DNA of 64,000 nucleotides from Bog-950 sp964423405 (GTDB lineage Bacteria > Bacteroidota > Bacteroidia > Chitinophagales > LD1). Made by a program: the position numbers and the translations under genes. The stretch covers positions 39,981 to 103,980 of the forward strand of contig CAYREY010000006.1 of the NCBI GenBank assembly GCA_964423405.1, read 5' to 3'. Positions 41,943-51,850 of the stretch are shown here, one piece after another (position 1 is the stretch's first letter; each line of letters starts with the position of its first letter). The notes below the pieces were generated by a model. The model saw only the letters and a list, made by a program, of their open reading frames with translations, was not told the DNA's origin and did no database searches.

Positions 41943-42124
41943 AAAAAAGCTGTATTTACACTTAATAGCCAATAAGCTACAAGATACCTCTTGTAACTTG
42001 TACCACTATTATCCATACAACCGTAAAAACATTTGTATCTTTAGTCCTCAATTTTGTACGAGGATTAGGGTACATCTGTTTGTATGTTGATAACCCAAAA
42101 TCCCCAAAACACAGAACGTAAGAA

Positions 42125-42923
42125 ATGAAAAAAGAAGCAGAACCACAGTGCTCATTTTGCGGCCGCAAGAAACGTGAAACACAGATACTGATATCTGGTA
42201 TTGAAGGGCACATTTGCGAAAACTGCGTTAACCAGGCACAGCAGATTATAGATGAAGAGTTGTTTCAGAAACACAAAAAGTTTCAGTTCAACCTGCCTAA
42301 CTCGGTAAAGCCGCAGGACATTAAGAAGTTTCTGGATGGTTATGTAATTGGCCAGGACGATGCCAAAAAATACATTAGCGTAGCAGTGTACAACCACTAC
42401 AAGCGCCTTAATCAAACCCGTAACGACGAGGTTGAAATTGAAAAGAGCAACATATTAATGGTAGGGCCTACCGGTACCGGTAAAACCCTATTGGCACGCA
42501 GCATTGCCAAGTTTTTGAATGTGCCTTTTGCTATAGTTGATGCCACCGTGTTTACCGAGGCCGGCTATGTAGGCGAAGACGTAGAAAGTATATTAAGCCG
42601 CCTGCTACAGGTGTGCAATTACGATGTTACCGCTGCCCAGCACGGTATTATTTATATAGATGAGATTGATAAAATTGCCCGTAAAGGCGACAACCCAAGC
42701 ATAACCCGCGACGTTAGCGGCGAGGGTGTGCAGCAGGCTATGCTTAAACTGCTGGAGGGCAGCGAGGTACTGGTACCACCACAGGGTGGCCGTAAACACC
42801 CCGAGCAGAAACTGGTAAAAGTAGATACAAGCAACATACTGTTTATATGCGGTGGTGCGTTTGAAGGCATAGAGCGCGTAATAGCCAGCCGTATGAACCA
42901 GAGCAAGGTGGGCTTTAAGAAAG
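42125..42923 (+). CDS. clpX: ATP-dependent Clp protease ATP-binding subunit ClpX, 3' part lost in the gap
   Basis: The first 266 residues of ClpX are present. They include the zinc domain (CSFCGRKKRETQ ... CENCVNQAQ), Walker A VGPTGTGKTLLA, Walker B IIYIDEIDKIA, the pore loop GYVGEDVES and sensor region LFICGGAFEGIE. ClpX is normally ~410 residues, so about 145 residues (some 430 bp) plus the stop codon should lie in the 100-N gap. After the gap no frame continues ClpX, and a terminator hairpin soon follows. The gene is thus incomplete because of assembly, not evidently a pseudogene. It unfolds proteins for ClpP. Confidence 0.93.
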
Positions 42924-43023
42924 NNNNNNNNNNNNNNNNNNNNNNNNNNNNNNNNNNNNNNNNNNNNNNNNNNNNNNNNNNNNNNNNNNNNNNNNNNNNN
43001 NNNNNNNNNNNNNNNNNNNNNNN
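42924..43023. other. Assembly gap (100 N) that removes the clpX 3' end
   Basis: The flanks are unrelated. From the usual ClpX length the missing sequence should be at least about 430 bp, so the 100 N is a placeholder and not a measured size. Confidence 0.85.
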
Positions 43024-43068
43024 CGCACAATACATACAGAACATACACACGCACCAACAAAGGAGCGC

Positions 43069-43096
43069 AAGCGCCACGATATTCTTCGTGGCGCTT
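43069..43096 (+). terminator. Terminator of clpX
   Basis: AAGCGCCACGA pairs with TCGTGGCGCTT (11 bp) around TATTCT, followed by a T-rich tract (TTATTTT). It lies where the end of clpX is expected. Confidence 0.88.
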
Positions 43097-43158
43097 TTAT
43101 TTTGTATGGATGTGTAAGAGGGGGCGTTATTGCATGCTGTAGGTCCCGGGCCATAAGT

Positions 43159-43472
43159 GTTCGAAACCTTGTTTTTCATAAGCAAAATTAGCTGTTAAGA
43201 TAGGGTTAATCGCTACAAATTAGCTTTTCCACTTTTGCTTGACCAAAAGTGGAGCAAAACTCAAGCCCTTTATGAAAACTGCCTAAAATTCCCTCCCCCC
43301 GCGCATGAAAAAAAACTCGGCATACCAGTCTGCCCATTATTAGTTAATTCCCCTTGGCCTCAAACAGTTTTTCACTTCTTGCCTGGCTTCGAGGGAATTT
43401 CTTAACGGCGTTTTCATAAGGGGCGATAAGAGCAACCGAAAATGGAAGAGTTTTAAAATATAGGTTTCGAAC
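43159..43472. repeat. Long imperfect inverted-repeat region
   Basis: Outer arms GTTCGAAACCT (43159-43169) and AGGTTTCGAAC (43462-43472) are exact complements. Inner arms 43265-43295 and 43391-43424 (GCCCTTTATGAAAAC ... AATTCCCTC and its complement) also pair well. Within the left half a separate hairpin CCACTTTTG-CTTGAC-CAAAAGTGG occurs at 43229-43252. The structure covers ~310 bp and codes for nothing credible. It could be a decayed mobile element or a dispersed palindromic repeat. Confidence 0.6.
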
Positions 43473-43479
43473 AGTTGTA

Positions 43480-43530
43480 GGTCTCAGGCATTGCCACGTG
43501 AGAGGCTTTGCGACGAAGCAATGACGGCAG
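43480..43530. repeat. REP-like palindromic word next to the inverted repeat
   Basis: The stretch GGCATTGCCACGTGAGAGG ... CTTTGCGACGAAGCAATGACGG has CATTGC and GCAATG ends and the GCGACGAAGCAATGAC core. From memory this core belongs to a widespread dispersed repeat in many bacterial genomes. The rest of the 43530-43620 spacer shows nothing else. Confidence 0.45.
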
Positions 43531-43623
43531 TGGTTTTTGTAGGGTGGCATGGTGCCGCCTCAGTCATTTTAATCTGCTGCGATCATCTATAAACTTCGGA
43601 AGTTTTGTTTTCGGGCTGTAATA

Positions 43624-43662
43624 AAAATGCCTGCTATACTTATTAAGCATAGCAGGCATTTT
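43624..43662 (-). terminator. Terminator after the large TPR gene
   Basis: AAAATGCCTGCTAT pairs with ATAGCAGGCATTTT (14 bp) around an 11-nt loop. It lies just after the stop codon of the minus-strand TPR gene. Confidence 0.88.
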
Positions 43663-43682
43663 AAATTTATATCAGTCTTACA

Positions 43683-45104
43683 CTAATCTCTGTATTGCTC
43701 TATTACCTGTAGCACGCTTTCATCGTCCAGCAGCGAATCGTCCATTTCGAAGATCATGGTATGCTCATCGAAATTGGTAAGCAGGCCGCGTTCCAGGTTA
43801 AGCAGGGCCTCGTGGCGGTTGCCTGCCTGCATGTAAAACACCGCTTTTATGTAGAATAAGTCGGCGCTGTTTTCGTACTTGGCTTCAGCCTCGGTAAGCA
43901 CCTGAAATGCCTTGCGGAAATTCTCTACATTAAAATATGCAGTGGCCAGGTTTATCCAGTTTTGTTTGGTTTGTGTATCCAGCTGAAAAATGCGCTCAAA
44001 TATGTTCAGCGCCAGTTCGCCTTCGCCCACACTCATGTAAGCATCGGCCAGTGCTGCCAGGTAGTCGGTGTTTTCTTTATTCAGCTTTACCGCCCGCTCG
44101 TACGATGAGATGGCTTTGTTCCATTTCTCTTCGGTGCGGTAGGTTTCGCCAATGCGGAAAAAAGCTTCGTCGTAGTAGGGGTCAACCACTATGGCCTTAC
44201 GCAGGTAGGCCCGCGACTTAGGCAACTCGTTCATTTTTTCGAAGCATTCGGCTGTTTTAAGATATAGCTCTTTATTAGGCTTGCTTATTTTAATAGCATC
44301 CAGGTAGTACGCTATCGCCTCATCGTATCGCGCCATATTATACAGCACATCGGCACAGCATATATAGGCCGGGTCGAAGTTCTCTTCAATAGCTATTACG
44401 TAGCCAAACGCATCCAACGATTTTTCGTATTGATTAAGCCCGGCATAGGCATGCCCCAGGTTAAACCAGGCCATGAAGGAGTAGGGGCTTTCTTCAATCA
44501 GTTGCTCGTGAAACTTAATGCTATCGTTGTACTTGCCGGTAAGCTCGGTGCAAAACCAGTAACGGTTAAGGGCTTCTTCGTTCAGCGGGTTCAGCTGTAG
44601 CGCACTCTGCAATGCTTTTATCACTTCATCGTACTGCTCCATATCTTCATATACATCGGCATACTCCAGATATAGTTCGCATTTATCTTCGTCGTCATCG
44701 GTAATGGTAAGGGCATAATCTACCTGTGCCAGGGCATCTTCATGCCGGCCCTCCCACAGGGCTATATCGGCGCGGATAAGAAAGATGTTAATGTCGTTGG
44801 GGTCTAGTTTTTCAGCTTCATCCAGGGCATAAAGGGCCTCTTCAAAGTGTTTCTGGTTGGCCAGAATTTCGGCTTTTTTAGAGTAGAAAAACGAGGAGAA
44901 GGAGTGTTGTTCGATAGCGCTTTCGGTGGCGCGCAGTGCTTTATTGTTTTCGCGGTTATTAAGGTAAAACTCTATAATCTGTTCGTAACTTTCTTCCGGC
45001 AAAAAAACATCTTCTTTCGCTTTTACCGAGTCTTCATATTGCTTAACCAAGTCAACAATTTCGCCAAAGCCCGGTTCGTTAAATTCATTTTCTTCCATTC
45101 TCAT
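43683..45104 (-). CDS. Cytoplasmic TPR-repeat protein
   Basis: A 473-residue acidic protein without a signal peptide, built of about twelve TPRs. Examples are NKALRATESAIEQHSFSSFFYSKKAEILA, HFEEALYALDEAEKLDPNDINIF, QYDEVIKALQSALQLNPLNEEAL and QYEKSLDAFGYVIAIEENFDPAYI. It stands alone between a repeat-rich spacer and a secreted-protein gene. The frame and length are convincing; TPR arrays are protein-binding scaffolds, and no more specific function can be given. Confidence 0.85.
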   Translation of the reverse strand: MRMEENEFNEPGFGEIVDLVKQYEDSVKAKEDVFLPEESYEQIIEFYLNNRENNKALRATESAIEQHSFSSFFYSKKAEILANQKHFEEALYALDEAEKLDPNDINIFLIRADIALWEGRHEDALAQVDYALTITDDDEDKCELYLEYADVYEDMEQYDEVIKALQSALQLNPLNEEALNRYWFCTELTGKYNDSIKFHEQLIEESPYSFMAWFNLGHAYAGLNQYEKSLDAFGYVIAIEENFDPAYICCADVLYNMARYDEAIAYYLDAIKISKPNKELYLKTAECFEKMNELPKSRAYLRKAIVVDPYYDEAFFRIGETYRTEEKWNKAISSYERAVKLNKENTDYLAALADAYMSVGEGELALNIFERIFQLDTQTKQNWINLATAYFNVENFRKAFQVLTEAEAKYENSADLFYIKAVFYMQAGNRHEALLNLERGLLTNFDEHTMIFEMDDSLLDDESVLQVIEQYRD

Positions 45105-45396
45105 AAGTTTTGGGTGAAAGAATCAAATTATGGGTGCCGCCTGTTAAAGAACGATGTTTTTACATTAACGACATTCCGAAGATAATTTTCTCACCTGTTA
45201 TTATCAATCACATTTTTCAACACAAAAATCTGCATTTGTGTAAATAATGTGGCAGGTAATGCTGTGTACCAGGCAAAGATACGCCATTGTTAATACACCG
45301 GAAATAATTAGAGAATAATTAACGAAGTGCCATCAAATGAAAGGAGGCGCCACCGTTGCCGGTGCGCCTGCCACTCTCACCACCGAGAACCCATAT
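45105..45396. other. Non-coding spacer
   Basis: No ORF or strong structure is seen. A short GC-rich inverted pair (GGCGCCACCG ... GCCGGTGCGCC near 45345-45370) is the only notable feature and may end the secreted-protein transcript. Confidence 0.4.
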
Positions 45397-45912
45397 TTAA
45401 ATTGCCGGTGCGTTTACCACCATGTTTTGCAATTGTCCGCGCACCACAAACACCGGTACGTTCTCTTCTATTATATAAGGCTTTTGAACTTTGCAGAACA
45501 CATCGGCGCACAGCGTAAAGCTTTTGTGGTCGGCATTCCATTTCATTTTGGTTACACTCATGTAAGCAGTACCGGGCAGCAGGTTGTATTTCTGGTTGTT
45601 GTATTGGTATGTAGCACTTTCTACGTTTACCTCGCCCAACACCCCATCTTTAAACGTATAATCTATTTGTATGGTACTGGGGTGGCTACGGCCCTGTTTA
45701 TCTATTACTTCGCTACCCTGTAGGGTTATAGAAGCCGTGCGGGCATTATTGGTAAGTTGTGCCGTATAGCTGTTACTGCTTTTAGCTTCGAAACCGGCAC
45801 CATCTACAGTAAAACTGTAAGCAGCAGATTTTTCGGCAGCAGGTTTTAGCACAAACGACTCTACCGAAAGCAGCACTAACGCCAGTATAAGTATAGTTGA
45901 TATATTTTTCAT
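45397..45912 (-). CDS. Small secreted protein of unknown function
   Basis: A 171-residue protein with a clear signal peptide (STILILALVLLSVESFV core). The mature part is predicted to be all beta: SYTAQLTNNARTASITLQGSEVIDKQGRSHPSTIQIDYTFKDGVLGEVNVESATYQYNN. I do not recognise a family. Two cysteines (LCADVFCK) sit near the C-terminus and may form a disulphide. It is monocistronic and divergent from the M1 peptidase gene at 46055. Confidence 0.75.
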   Translation of the reverse strand: MKNISTILILALVLLSVESFVLKPAAEKSAAYSFTVDGAGFEAKSSNSYTAQLTNNARTASITLQGSEVIDKQGRSHPSTIQIDYTFKDGVLGEVNVESATYQYNNQKYNLLPGTAYMSVTKMKWNADHKSFTLCADVFCKVQKPYIIEENVPVFVVRGQLQNMVVNAPAI

Positions 45913-46054
45913 ATCTATGGTTTGTTTATACCTGTATTTACGCCACGGTGGCTAAAAGGTTTCGCTTGTCGGCAACAAGTAATTTATTGTTTAGCTTGTT
46001 AATGTTTTGTTGTAGCTTGTGCACCTTTGTACAGGTTACAACCATACTATTGCT

Positions 46055-49054
46055 ATGAAACATCCACTCGCATTATTATGCATTTGTTTATCAGTGTTTT
46101 GCCACGCGCAAACCAATACCTACTGGCAACAACAGGTAGATTATAAGATAAGCGTAACACTAAACGATACCCTGCACGAACTGGATGGTTTTTTAACACT
46201 ACAGTATAAAAACAACTCGCCGCAGCCGCTACAGTATATTATGTTTCACCTGTGGCCCAATGCCTATAAAGACCATACCACACCTTTTGCCAAACAGTTG
46301 CTGGAGAACGGCAGCACCGAATTTTATTACAGCAAGCCTTACCAGAAAGGCTATATGGATAAACTAAGTTTTAAAGTAAATGCCGAAGCCTGCAAATGGG
46401 AGTTTGAACCTAAAACGGAAGAGATATGTAAGGTGTATCTGAACACACCGCTACAAAGCGGCGAAACAGTAACTATCTCTACACCATTTCATGTTAAGTT
46501 GCCGTACACATTTTCGCGGATGGGGCATGTGGGGCAGAGTTACCAGATAACACAATGGTACCCCAAGCCGGCAGTGTACGATAAAACCGGCTGGCATGCC
46601 ATGCCTTATTTAGACCAGGGCGAGTTTTACTCGGAGTACGGTAACTTTGAAGTAAACATTACCCTGCCACAAAACTATGTAGTAGGTGCTACCGGCGATT
46701 TACAGAATGCTGAAGAGAAACGCTGGCTGGATTCTATTGCCGATGCTACAGCCAAAATAAATGAGTTTGCCGATGTGCGGTTGTTTCCGCCATCATCGGC
46801 TACCAGTAAAACAATTACCTATAAGCAAAGTAACATACACGATTTTGGCTGGTTTGCCGATAAGCGCTACCATGTTTTAAAAGGCGAGGTTGAACTGCCC
46901 GGCAGCAAGCAGAAAGTTACTACCTGGGCTATGTTTACCAATAACCAGGCGGAGTACTGGAAAAGGGCACCGGAATACCTGCACGATGCTATTTACTACT
47001 ACAGTAAGTGGGTGGGCGATTACCCGTATGCACAGGTAACTGCTGTAGAGGGGGCGCTGAGTGCCGGCGGTGGTATGGAGTACCCTAACGTAACAGTGAT
47101 AGGGGAGGTGAGCAGTGCCTTTTCGCTGGATGTAGTAATAGCGCATGAGGTAGGCCACAACTGGTTTTATGGTATACTGGGCAGTAACGAGCGCGACCAT
47201 ACCTGGATGGATGAAGGTGTTAACTCGTATTACGAAAACCGGTACACCCGCCTGAAATACCCCAACCAGCGCATGGCCAGTATGATACCCACCGGACTGG
47301 CAAAGGCATTTAATGTGGCGCACTACAAACACAAATATCTGATGGATGTGGCGTACCAGATAATGGCGCGCGAAAACCGCGATGAACCACTGGCACAACC
47401 GGCGCAGGATTTTACCGACTTTAATTATGGTGTGTGTGTGTATGGTAAAAGCATGCTGATATTTGATTACCTGCAGGCTTACCTGGGCGAAGAGGTATTT
47501 GATAAAGTAATGCAAAAGTATTACCAGCAATGGCGATACAAGCACCCGCAGCCCGAAGATATACGGGCTGTGTTTGAAACCGAAACCGGCAAAAAACTGG
47601 ATTGGTTTTTTGATGACCTGATTAAAACAAAAAAGAAGATAGATTATAAAATAGCCCGCCGTAAAAAAGGCATGGAGCCCAATACTTTTGTGCTGAAGAA
47701 TACCGGTGATGTAAAATCGCCGGTGGTGGTATCGGTACTGAGAGGCGACAGTGTGGTAAGTACTGCGTGGTATGAGGGATTTGATAAAACAAAAACAGTA
47801 GAAATAAATACCGGCAATGGCGATTGTGTAAAGATAGACCCACAACTACAGATACCGGAGATAAACCGGAAGAACAATACTTATAAGCTAAACCGGCTGG
47901 CCCACCGGTGGGAGCGCCTGCGGTTTCAGTTTTTAGGCTCGCTGGAGAACCAGAACCGTACACAGGTTTTCTGGATGCCATACATTGGATGGAACAACTA
48001 CGATAAGTTTCAGTTGGGGATAGCTTTGTACAACTCTATACTACCGTCTAAAAAGTTTAACTATCTGGTAGTGCCGGTAATAGGTACCGGTAGCAAACAG
48101 TTTAATGGCTTTGCGCGGTTTAACTATAACTTTTACCCCGATAAACTGCAACGTTTTACAGTGGGGGTGTTTGGTAAACGGTTTAGTTATATGCTGTTTC
48201 CTCAGCCACTGATGTTTAATAAGCTGGAGCCTTACATTAACATAGAGTTTAAGAACAAGAAATCGCGTAGCCCGTATGTGCATACGTTGAACATGCGTAG
48301 TGCTATACTATGGCTGGACTGGATACGGTACGATAACGATAAGAAAGAAACCCAACGCTATTTTGTAAACGAGTTTAAATATCAGGTACAGCGCAAAAGC
48401 ACGCTGCATCCGTTTAATGTGTCGCTTACGTTCAGGCAGGGTAATAGTTTTGCCAACATAGCCGCCGAGGGTAATTTTATAGTTAGCTATAAGCGCCGCG
48501 ATGAAGGTTTTAGAGTAAGGGTGTTTGCCGGTGGGTTTATTATCAATACCAAATCTACCAGCGATATATCGTCGCCTAACCCGCGCTTTTACCTGAGCAA
48601 CTGTACTACGAACAACTTTGCCTACTGGTTACAAAAGGACTATATGTTTGATGAGAATTTTTTGGACCGCAACGGCCGCGACCCTTACCTGAACCGGCAG
48701 GTGGCTAAAACCGATGGGGCTTTCCGTTCGTTTACCAACTTTGGTGCTACCAATAAGTTTTTAATGTCGGTAAACCTTACCAGCAGTACGCACCGGTTCT
48801 TTCCCATTAACCCGTTTGTAAATGCAGCCTTTATAGTAGATGATTTGAACAAGCCGCAACTGGCGGCCGAGTTTGGCCTGAGCGCCATACTACTGCGCGA
48901 TATGGTAGAGATACACCTGCCGCTGGTTACCACCAAAAACATAAGCGAGAACCAGAAAGTACTGGGCATAAACAAATGGTACCAGAAATTTACGTTCACA
49001 CTTAAACTGCAACTAAGCAAGCCATTGGATTTGATACGGCGGTTTATAAACTAA
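46055..49054 (+). CDS. M1 family metallopeptidase, exported, with C-terminal barrel-like region
   Basis: A 999-residue protein counted from the ATG at 46055, where the signal peptide (MKHPLALLCICLSVFCHA) starts; a GTG 12 codons earlier is less likely. The M1 site is H364-E-V-G-H368 with E387, and the substrate motif reads GGMEYPN (M341-E342), in which the classical final Asn of GAMEN is replaced by Tyr. Residues from ~630 onward are rich in aromatic strands and end LRRFIN, suggesting an outer-membrane or surface beta-domain. CACCTTTG at 46022-46029 resembles a -7 box, with a ~25-nt leader. Confidence 0.88.
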   Translation: MKHPLALLCICLSVFCHAQTNTYWQQQVDYKISVTLNDTLHELDGFLTLQYKNNSPQPLQYIMFHLWPNAYKDHTTPFAKQLLENGSTEFYYSKPYQKGYMDKLSFKVNAEACKWEFEPKTEEICKVYLNTPLQSGETVTISTPFHVKLPYTFSRMGHVGQSYQITQWYPKPAVYDKTGWHAMPYLDQGEFYSEYGNFEVNITLPQNYVVGATGDLQNAEEKRWLDSIADATAKINEFADVRLFPPSSATSKTITYKQSNIHDFGWFADKRYHVLKGEVELPGSKQKVTTWAMFTNNQAEYWKRAPEYLHDAIYYYSKWVGDYPYAQVTAVEGALSAGGGMEYPNVTVIGEVSSAFSLDVVIAHEVGHNWFYGILGSNERDHTWMDEGVNSYYENRYTRLKYPNQRMASMIPTGLAKAFNVAHYKHKYLMDVAYQIMARENRDEPLAQPAQDFTDFNYGVCVYGKSMLIFDYLQAYLGEEVFDKVMQKYYQQWRYKHPQPEDIRAVFETETGKKLDWFFDDLIKTKKKIDYKIARRKKGMEPNTFVLKNTGDVKSPVVVSVLRGDSVVSTAWYEGFDKTKTVEINTGNGDCVKIDPQLQIPEINRKNNTYKLNRLAHRWERLRFQFLGSLENQNRTQVFWMPYIGWNNYDKFQLGIALYNSILPSKKFNYLVVPVIGTGSKQFNGFARFNYNFYPDKLQRFTVGVFGKRFSYMLFPQPLMFNKLEPYINIEFKNKKSRSPYVHTLNMRSAILWLDWIRYDNDKKETQRYFVNEFKYQVQRKSTLHPFNVSLTFRQGNSFANIAAEGNFIVSYKRRDEGFRVRVFAGGFIINTKSTSDISSPNPRFYLSNCTTNNFAYWLQKDYMFDENFLDRNGRDPYLNRQVAKTDGAFRSFTNFGATNKFLMSVNLTSSTHRFFPINPFVNAAFIVDDLNKPQLAAEFGLSAILLRDMVEIHLPLVTTKNISENQKVLGINKWYQKFTFTLKLQLSKPLDLIRRFIN

Positions 49055-49210
49055 TATACTTTACTACACAATTATAACAACAGCCGGTGCGTTCTATAAC
49101 CGGTGGTTAACCGGCAGGTTAAAAAAAACCTAAGGTTTTCTGTTACTTATTGAAATGCGCGCACTTATCTAATATTTGCGGGGCGGACACAACTGTACCG
49201 TAGTTATATT

Positions 49211-51625
49211 ATGCGATTATTGATATTATTCTTTTTCTGTTTTGTTGTTTCGGGGGTAAACGCACAGGGTTTTAGTGTAACCGGTATGGTAGCCGATTCT
49301 GCGGCTAATACACCGGTAGAGTTAGTGAATGTGATACTAAAGCCCAAAGGCGGCGATAGTATTGTTACAGCTACCAATAGCAGTGCCAGCGGGCAATTTG
49401 AGTTAACCGGTATTAAAGCCGGTGAGTACGATCTGCATTTGTCGTTTATTGGTTATACCCCGCGCCTGGTACCGGTAGCGGTTAGCGCCGATGTAAAACT
49501 GGGCACGTTGCAGCTTAGTTCGTCGGCCAACACTATTGGCGAAGCGGTGGTGGTATCGCAGAAGGCGCTGATAACCAAAACCAGTGAGAAAACAGTTTAC
49601 AATGTAGCCCAATCGCCAACCGGGCAGGTGGGTAATGCCGCCGATGTGCTGCGCAATATGCCGGGGGTGAGTGTAGATCAGAAAGGCAACATATCTATAA
49701 TTGGCAAACAGGGTGTGCGTGTGCTGGTAGATGGCCGCCCCAATGCCATGGCCGAGAATAACTTGCAGGCGTTTCTTACTTCTATACCGGCCAACTCTAT
49801 CGAGAGTATTGAGATAATTACCAACCCTTCGGCGCGGTACGATGCCGAAGGTGGTGCGGGTATTATCAATATTAAACTGAAAAAAGGCAAGGCCGATGGA
49901 TTTAATGCCAATGTATCGGCCGGGTATGGCATACTAAACCGGTACAATGCTAATGCTGCGCTTAATTACCGTAAGGGTAAGGTAAATGTATTTGGCGGGT
50001 ATGCGTTTCATTACAGCAAGTTTAATAACCGGTATGTAGAGGAGCGGCGTATTACAGTAGATGATACACTGACGTATTATAACCTGAACGCGCTTTTTGT
50101 GGAGCGTAACCGCCACCACAATATTAAGGCCGGTGTAGATGTTTTTGTAAACGATAAGGGCACCTTTACCTACACCAGCAGCACTAATTTTTCGAATGGT
50201 ACATGGACCAGCCGCACCCTTGGCGATAACCTGAACAGCGATAAAGCGCTTTCGCAACGGTTCGATTCGAGGAATGTAGAACCTGGTAGAAATGTTTCAC
50301 TAAGCAACGACCTGGCCTATACACATAAAATAGATAGTAACGGACAGGAGGTGAGCGCCAGTGTAACCCATACCTGGGTAACGGGTGGGTCGCAATCTAT
50401 GTTAAACTCGCTGGCATATGATAGTACAGGCGGCGAAATGCCCGGCATGGGTATGCACCGTATTACACAAAGTAGTAATGATATACATAATGTAATTGCA
50501 CAGCTTGATTACACCTATGTGTTTGGTAAAGGTCCGGTAAAGGGCCATAAGATAGATGCCGGCATGAAGAACGAAAGCACCCTGAACCGTAACGTATTTG
50601 ATGTGTATAATGCCGTAAATAATGCGGTGCAGAAAGATAGTTTGCTGAGTAACGGGTTTAACTATACCGAGAATATAGCAGCGGCCTATATTACTTACGG
50701 CGGTGTATATAAAGAATGGTTGACCTGGTCGGCGGGCTTGCGTGGAGAGCATACGTATATACGCAGTAACAATAACTCGGTAAACAGAAAGTATTTCAGT
50801 TTGTTTCCGAGCGCCAGCATGGGGTTTGCCATTAACCAGCAGCATAACCTGAGTGTAAGTTACAGCCGCCGGGTGTTCCGCCCGCAGTTCAGGCAGTTGA
50901 ATAATACCATTAGCTATACCGACCAGTACAGTACCTGGCAGGGTAACCCGTTGCTGCAGCCATCGTTTGTAGATGTGGTGAGCATAAGCCACAGTATTAT
51001 GCTTAAGCAGCACATGTTTGTGCTGGAGGCTATAGGTCAGTTGCAGCGAGGCGGATTTATCGAATCGAGCCGGGTAGATAGCAACCGCATAACCCGCGGT
51101 GGTAACAGCAATGGGTCGGATAACAAACTGTTTGCGTTTAACTTTTACTTTAAACTACAGCTAACCAAGTGGTGGGAGCTGCAAATGAACCACAGTTATA
51201 ACTTTAACTACTATAGCTATGCTGCCGGTATAAATACCAAACCTATAAGCGGCCATACGTATAACTTGTGGATGAGTACCAATTTTAAATTCTGGAAGAA
51301 CACCGTGTTTGAAATAAATGGTTGGTTTAATACCGGTGGGGTGCAGAGCCAGGGCATTAGTTTGCCGGTGGGTGTTATTAATGCAAGTATTAAAAAGACC
51401 TTTCTGAAAGATAAACTGAGCGTATCGATAGCGGGTAATAACCTGGCAGAAACCATGAAGTGGCGCTGGACTATCAGCAATACTAACCTGGATGCTGCGG
51501 GTAGCTGGCATAGTATGAACCGGGTGGTGATGATTACAGTTGGTTACCAGTTTGGCGCCAAGCCACAGCAACGCCGCGAGAAAGAACGTAACGAACGCTT
51601 AGGTGGCGGAGGTGGAAGAGGGTAG
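49211..51625 (+). CDS. TonB-dependent-receptor-like outer-membrane protein with carboxypeptidase-like N-domain
   Basis: An 804-residue outer-membrane protein. After the signal peptide (MRLLILFFFCFVVSGVNA) come a carboxypeptidase-regulatory-like domain (~22-105: GFSVTGMVADSAANTPVELVNVILK), a plug domain (~115-225: NAADVLRNMPGVSVDQKGNISIIGKQGVRVLVDGRP, SIESIEIITNPSARYDAEGGAGIINI) and a beta-barrel of the OMP_b-brl_3 type. The C-terminus carries an unusual charged and glycine-rich tail (RREKERNERLGGGGGRG) after the last strand. It should import or sense a large substrate via TonB; the substrate is unknown, and no SusD-like partner lies beside it. Confidence 0.88.
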   Translation: MRLLILFFFCFVVSGVNAQGFSVTGMVADSAANTPVELVNVILKPKGGDSIVTATNSSASGQFELTGIKAGEYDLHLSFIGYTPRLVPVAVSADVKLGTLQLSSSANTIGEAVVVSQKALITKTSEKTVYNVAQSPTGQVGNAADVLRNMPGVSVDQKGNISIIGKQGVRVLVDGRPNAMAENNLQAFLTSIPANSIESIEIITNPSARYDAEGGAGIINIKLKKGKADGFNANVSAGYGILNRYNANAALNYRKGKVNVFGGYAFHYSKFNNRYVEERRITVDDTLTYYNLNALFVERNRHHNIKAGVDVFVNDKGTFTYTSSTNFSNGTWTSRTLGDNLNSDKALSQRFDSRNVEPGRNVSLSNDLAYTHKIDSNGQEVSASVTHTWVTGGSQSMLNSLAYDSTGGEMPGMGMHRITQSSNDIHNVIAQLDYTYVFGKGPVKGHKIDAGMKNESTLNRNVFDVYNAVNNAVQKDSLLSNGFNYTENIAAAYITYGGVYKEWLTWSAGLRGEHTYIRSNNNSVNRKYFSLFPSASMGFAINQQHNLSVSYSRRVFRPQFRQLNNTISYTDQYSTWQGNPLLQPSFVDVVSISHSIMLKQHMFVLEAIGQLQRGGFIESSRVDSNRITRGGNSNGSDNKLFAFNFYFKLQLTKWWELQMNHSYNFNYYSYAAGINTKPISGHTYNLWMSTNFKFWKNTVFEINGWFNTGGVQSQGISLPVGVINASIKKTFLKDKLSVSIAGNNLAETMKWRWTISNTNLDAAGSWHSMNRVVMITVGYQFGAKPQQRREKERNERLGGGGGRG

Positions 51626-51646
51626 CTAAAGTTAGAGGTGCGAAGC

Positions 51647-51746
51647 NNNNNNNNNNNNNNNNNNNNNNNNNNNNNNNNNNNNNNNNNNNNNNNNNNNNNN
51701 NNNNNNNNNNNNNNNNNNNNNNNNNNNNNNNNNNNNNNNNNNNNNN
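51647..51746. other. Assembly gap (100 N) with identical 55-bp flanks
   Basis: Bases 51592-51646 recur exactly as 51747-51801. The end of the receptor gene therefore appears twice, and no sequence is missing. Confidence 0.95.
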
Positions 51747-51850
51747 CGAACGCTTAGGTGGCGGAGGTGGAAGAGGGTAGCTAAAGTTAGAGGTGCGAAG
51801 CTGGAAGTACGAAGTAACAGCCGGAGATAACTTTTATATAGCCTAAATAG

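Noticed and set aside
43344..43550. 68-codon frame on the minus strand in the repeat-rich spacer
   Set aside because: It runs through the inverted-repeat arm and the REP-like word, with no conserved features or start signal.
46877..47845. Long open frame on the minus strand (322 codons)
   Set aside because: It is antisense to the M1 peptidase, rich in Tyr/His/Val as shadow frames are, with no domain.
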